Shown here: piece by piece, positions 61,424 to 64,000 of the stretch
How positions within the stretch are numbered: the stretch's first letter is position 1
How the letters are laid out: the number at the start of each line of letters is the position of its first letter
NCBI GenBank assembly: GCA_034432375.1
Contig: DAOUCA010000195.1
Span: forward strand, 1 to 64,000
Source of the DNA: JAHBVH01 sp034432375
GTDB taxonomy: Bacteria; Chloroflexota; Anaerolineae; Caldilineales; Caldilineaceae
Direction of reading: 5' to 3'
DNA: 64,000 bases
The notes under the pieces: model-generated
Seen by the model: the letters and a program-made list of their open reading frames with translations, nothing else
Told to the model about the DNA's origin: nothing
Database searches by the model: none
Made by a program: the position numbers and the translations under genes

Positions 61424-62560
61424 TCAGATACGGGGGGGATTTTTTAACCCGTGGCCGGTAAGAATGGCGACGACACGGTCCGCTACGCCAAATTGATCGG
61501 CGAGATGTTCAATCGCAACAGCGACGGTGGCACTTGTCGGTTCAACGAATAAGCCCCGTTCTGCAAGTCGTTCGTGCGCCATGCCAACTTCGTCATCGGT
61601 CACTGCAACGACGGTGCCCTTCGATTCACGGATTGCCTCGAGCAGTGCGGCAGCGCGGACCGGAAAACTAATCGCAATACCGTCGGCACGCACGCTTTCA
61701 ATACGTGGGCTAGGCTCTATCCCTTCGGCGTCGGCATGAAACGCATCATAGAGTGGCGTATAGGGAATCGCTTGGACAGCGACTAGCTTTGGCAAGCGGT
61801 CAATGATCTTGGAGTGATAGAGATGTTGAAAGCCCCGCCATATGCCCAGCAACATACCCCCGTGCCCTGCCGGCGCAATTAGCCACTCTGGCACATCGCC
61901 GCCCATTTGCTCCCATATTTCCCAAGCGCAAGTCATCTGACCGAGAATAAAAGCGGGATGCCATGCATGAGAAGCATAGGCAGTCTCGCGTGATTGGGTT
62001 GTTGCGGCTTCTGCGGCTTTTGTTGCTTGGCTTCGTGGACCGGGGACCTCAACAAGCTCGGCCCCATAGATGGCAATCTGCGCTTTTTTGGGTTCGGGGG
62101 CTCGTTCAGGCACGTAGATCACAGCCTGGGCATTGGCACGGGCCGCGTAACAGGCCAAGCTCGCACCGGCATTACCGCTGGAATCATCAATCATGGTCTC
62201 CGCACCTTGGCCAATGAGCCAATTGACCATCACGCTGACACCTCGATCTTTATAACTGCCAGTTGGCATAAGCGCATCAATTTTCCACAGCACATCATGG
62301 CGCGCCCACCGATCGGCAATCAACGGGGTCCACCCTTCACCGAGAGTTACCAATGAGCGCTCCGGCTTCACCACCGGTAACATCGCGGCATAACGCCACA
62401 AGCCGGCGCGTTGGCGATCAATGGCATCGACATCAAAGCGGGGAATCTGCTTATATTCCAAAGGTTGTGCCGTGTTAGGACAGCGAAGCGGGCTGAATTC
62501 GGCGGAAATACGAAAACCGCTGTTCTGACAATAGGCGATCAAACCTGAACCAGTTTGCAT
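61424..62560 (-). CDS. Threonine synthase-like PLP enzyme
   Basis: This 378-aa fold-type II PLP enzyme resembles threonine synthase: LGEGWTPLI, Lys104 in PTGSYKDRGVSV, DDSSGNAGASLA, and VEPTSATVAVAIEHL near the end. It lacks the N-terminal cysteine knuckle of the thrC product at 16790. It may be a second threonine synthase or a related enzyme with another substrate. The open frame extends to 62761, but the ATG at 62560 begins the conserved part and has GAGAG upstream, so I prefer it. Confidence 0.85.
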   Translation of the reverse strand: MQTGSGLIAYCQNSGFRISAEFSPLRCPNTAQPLEYKQIPRFDVDAIDRQRAGLWRYAAMLPVVKPERSLVTLGEGWTPLIADRWARHDVLWKIDALMPTGSYKDRGVSVMVNWLIGQGAETMIDDSSGNAGASLACYAARANAQAVIYVPERAPEPKKAQIAIYGAELVEVPGPRSQATKAAEAATTQSRETAYASHAWHPAFILGQMTCAWEIWEQMGGDVPEWLIAPAGHGGMLLGIWRGFQHLYHSKIIDRLPKLVAVQAIPYTPLYDAFHADAEGIEPSPRIESVRADGIAISFPVRAAALLEAIRESKGTVVAVTDDEVGMAHERLAERGLFVEPTSATVAVAIEHLADQFGVADRVVAILTGHGLKNPPRI

Positions 62561-62847
62561 GAGTCGATCTACTCTCTTCAACAAAGATAGGTACTGCATC
62601 AAGTACAGACGGACTTGAACAGTACAGATTTCAACAGTCGATCGGGGGATCGATAGTGTAACCCGCAAGGCGATACTTTTGCAATTATCGACAGCGCGCA
62701 GGGCTAATTGACACCGATCAGGTGAGTGAAGAGCAAAGAAAATCTGCAAATATAATACCAACAGTATGCAGACAGTGCTCAGACAAAGCTATGATAAAGT
62801 TCTTCATAAGAGCAGCGATTTATATTTATAGAAAAGGTTGAAACGAA

Positions 62848-63567
62848 ATGGCAATTGATAGTGTGCTCCATACAAACGAACAGAGCATTGACCGTCTCTT
62901 ACAAGCAGGCATGCCGGTGGTATTGGCTTTCTGGTCAAAGGCTGCACCAGTGGGAAATGAATGGACACAGGCTTTGGAGACCGCAGCAGCCCATTATGCG
63001 GGCCGGCTGTTAGTGGCGAAGGTCGATGTCGACAGCGAGCAGAAGCTCAGAGAACGCTTTCATATCCAAGTGCTCCCGGCTCTTGTGTTGACCAAACAGG
63101 GGAAGCCCGAAGCAACATTAGGGCCACAAAGTGGAACAAATACATTGAGCGCTTGGTTCCGCTATCTAACGGAAGGGGGGGAGCGCCCTGCTACTGCTAC
63201 GGAGCCTCACGCTAGCGCAACCCATAGACAGGCTACCCAAGAGAGTGGGAAGCCGATCACCCTAACGGATAGTAACTTCGATCAGATCACACAGGGAGAG
63301 ACCCCTGTCTTGGTTGATTTCTGGGCACCATGGTGTGGACCATGTCGCATGGTGGCACCAGCAGTAGAGGAGGTCGCCAAAGCATTTCAAGGTCGTGCGC
63401 TCATTGGTAAACTCAATGTTGATGAGAATCCGCGTACAGCGCAACGTTATCAGATTATGGGGATACCGGCACTCTATATCTTCAAAGGTGGTAGGGTCGT
63501 CGAGCAGATGACGGGGGTACAGCCAGCAACGGTACTCCACCAGCGATTGGCGCGACATGCAAAGTGA
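62848..63567 (+). CDS. Double thioredoxin-domain protein
   Basis: This 239-aa protein has two thioredoxin folds. The first (about 1-108) keeps the fold pattern (VVLAFWSKAAPVGNEW, LRERFHIQVLPALVLTKQG) but has no cysteine pair. A short linker precedes the second (about 130-239), with a complete active site WCGPC (Cys163, Cys166), the cis-Pro in IMGIPALYIFKGG, and the usual length. It is cytoplasmic and should reduce disulfides. The first domain may serve in substrate or partner binding, as in some chaperone-like thioredoxins. The Shine-Dalgarno sequence is weak. Confidence 0.92.
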   Translation: MAIDSVLHTNEQSIDRLLQAGMPVVLAFWSKAAPVGNEWTQALETAAAHYAGRLLVAKVDVDSEQKLRERFHIQVLPALVLTKQGKPEATLGPQSGTNTLSAWFRYLTEGGERPATATEPHASATHRQATQESGKPITLTDSNFDQITQGETPVLVDFWAPWCGPCRMVAPAVEEVAKAFQGRALIGKLNVDENPRTAQRYQIMGIPALYIFKGGRVVEQMTGVQPATVLHQRLARHAK

Positions 63568-63590
63568 AATCCATATCCGTTAGATTATAC

Positions 63591-63666
63591 TTAGGACTTA
63601 CGTAGCCCTCTGGTTTCGATACGGCGAGGAGCTGCCTACTCAACCGGCACGCTGCGTAAGTCCTAA
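63591..63666. repeat. Reference copy of the 76-bp dispersed palindromic repeat
   Basis: The ends TTAGGACTTACGTAGC and GCTGCGTAAGTCCTAA are inverted repeats (15 of 16). The core reads CTGGTTTCGATACGGCGAGGAGCTGCCTACTCAACCGGCAC. Related copies lie at 4899, 26227, 37179, 55619 and 61251. There is no coding capacity. Confidence 0.85.
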
Positions 63667-63737
63667 TACTAACAGAGTTGCTGATGGTGTTCAGTTGGAT
63701 AGAGCGAAGTACACATGGTATAATGCAGCAAAGTTTT

Positions 63738-63770
63738 ACGAAGACGCGGGGAGGCCCGCGTCTTCGTTTG
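63738..63770 (+). terminator. Hairpin with 13-bp stem, terminator or attenuator
   Basis: ACGAAGACGCGGG (63738-63750) pairs with CCCGCGTCTTCGT (63755-63767) around a GAGG loop, then TTG. A TATAAT lies only 14 bases before it, so it may instead regulate the next gene by attenuation. Confidence 0.7.
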
Positions 63771-63776
63771 TAATAG

Positions 63777-63836
63777 AACTTACGCAGCATTCTGCTTTTG
63801 CAACCAAAGGTTTCAAGCACAATGCGTAAGTCTTAG
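63777..63836. repeat. Inverted repeat with ACTTACGCA/TGCGTAAGT ends
   Basis: The ends match those of the 76-bp family, but the core is different (TTTTGCAACCAAAGG...). It may be a relative of the family or a deleted copy. Confidence 0.6.
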
Positions 63837-63965
63837 AGGATTAGATAACGCGGTGGATCTTCTAAGGCCACTGCAGAAAAGTAAAATACTCCACTAACTC
63901 CTTCCGAGAAGCGTTGGCACTTTTATTTTTCTGCAATGGTCAAAAAGAGTGTGAGGAGCGGACAT

Positions 63966-64000
63966 TTGTTTAGACGACTATTTGGCAAAACCGAAGATAA
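63966..64000 (+). CDS. Start of a gene cut by the window edge
   Basis: TTG at 63966 opens a frame reading MFRRLFGKTED up to the edge, with GAGGAG 7 bases upstream. Only 11 residues are visible, so no function can be assigned. Confidence 0.5.
   Translation, partial: MFRRLFGKTED

Larger units (their letters stand above)
63568..63965. other. Repeat-rich spacer with hairpin and promoter-like sequence
   Basis: In order: dispersed repeat (63591-63666), a TATAAT at 63719-63724 with a poor TTGGAT -35, a terminator-like hairpin (63738-63770), a second inverted repeat (63777-63836), and GAGGAG before the last gene. No complete gene is seen. Confidence 0.65.

Noticed and set aside
1..64000. tRNA, rRNA or phage genes
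   Set aside because: I looked in every spacer for cloverleaf-like sequence ending in CCA-type arms and for integrase or structural phage proteins and saw none; a covariance search was not possible here.

Overview
The window is a gene-dense stretch of a bacterial chromosome, most likely from a filamentous Chloroflexota (Anaerolineae/Caldilineae or Chloroflexia grade; finer placement is not possible by eye). The assignment is inference. It rests on the fused lycopene cyclase plus CruF carotenoid set, membrane-anchored proteins with long Thr/Pro linkers and Chloroflexota-style extracellular beta domains, a fused cytochrome b with a Rieske protein and dihaem cytochrome c, and intergenic regions full of short palindromic repeats. 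I see no rRNA, tRNA, CRISPR array, prophage or full-length insertion sequence.

Layout: 0.1-5 kb, an ABC-F ATPase, a small membrane protein and a CrtO/CrtI-like FAD enzyme. 5-14.6 kb, L-lactate dehydrogenase, a 1426-aa MASE1-CHASE hybrid histidine kinase, an anchored protein ending in a CBM9-like domain, and malic enzyme fused to a phosphotransacetylase-like domain. 14.7-22 kb, two unknown proteins on the minus strand, threonine synthase, a second fold-type II PLP enzyme with a YjbR-type partner, two small proteins and an MgtC-family protein. 22-31.3 kb, the pyruvate node: pdhA-pdhB-pdhC (minus) divergent from a two-gene pyruvate:ferredoxin oxidoreductase whose first subunit carries a CBS pair split by an Asn-Gly linker. 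31.4-34.2 kb, OsmC, a Cys/Met-metabolism PLP enzyme and a lipoprotein. 34.2-42.4 kb, the carotenoid region: crtB divergent from a CarH-like B12-dependent MerR regulator, then an SDR, an SRPBCC protein, a CrtD-like desaturase, a fused lycopene cyclase and cruF. 42.5-50.5 kb, a closely coupled run: CCA-adding enzyme, anchored protein, two CNNM/CorC proteins, an XRE regulator, an RsbX-like phosphatase and a P-loop protein. 50.5-55.5 kb, a DedA-like protein and the Rieske/cytochrome b/dihaem cytochrome c operon behind a near-consensus sigma70 promoter. 55.8-64 kb, a membrane protein, SMC, RNase III, a third threonine-synthase-like enzyme, a double thioredoxin and the first codons of another gene.

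Together this suggests a metabolically flexible heterotroph. Pyruvate can be oxidised by PDH or by PFOR, reduced to lactate, or formed from malate; respiration uses a bc-type complex; and monocyclic, hydroxylated and possibly keto carotenoids are probably made under light/B12 control. The most noteworthy items are the PFOR-CBS fusion, the CarH-like regulator with an extra C-terminal domain beside crtB, a nested miniature-element insertion that can be reconstructed to its target duplication, a roughly 75-bp dispersed palindromic repeat family, a cytochrome b lacking the Glu of the PEWY motif, and a CCA-adding enzyme gene with a promoter that predicts a leaderless mRNA.
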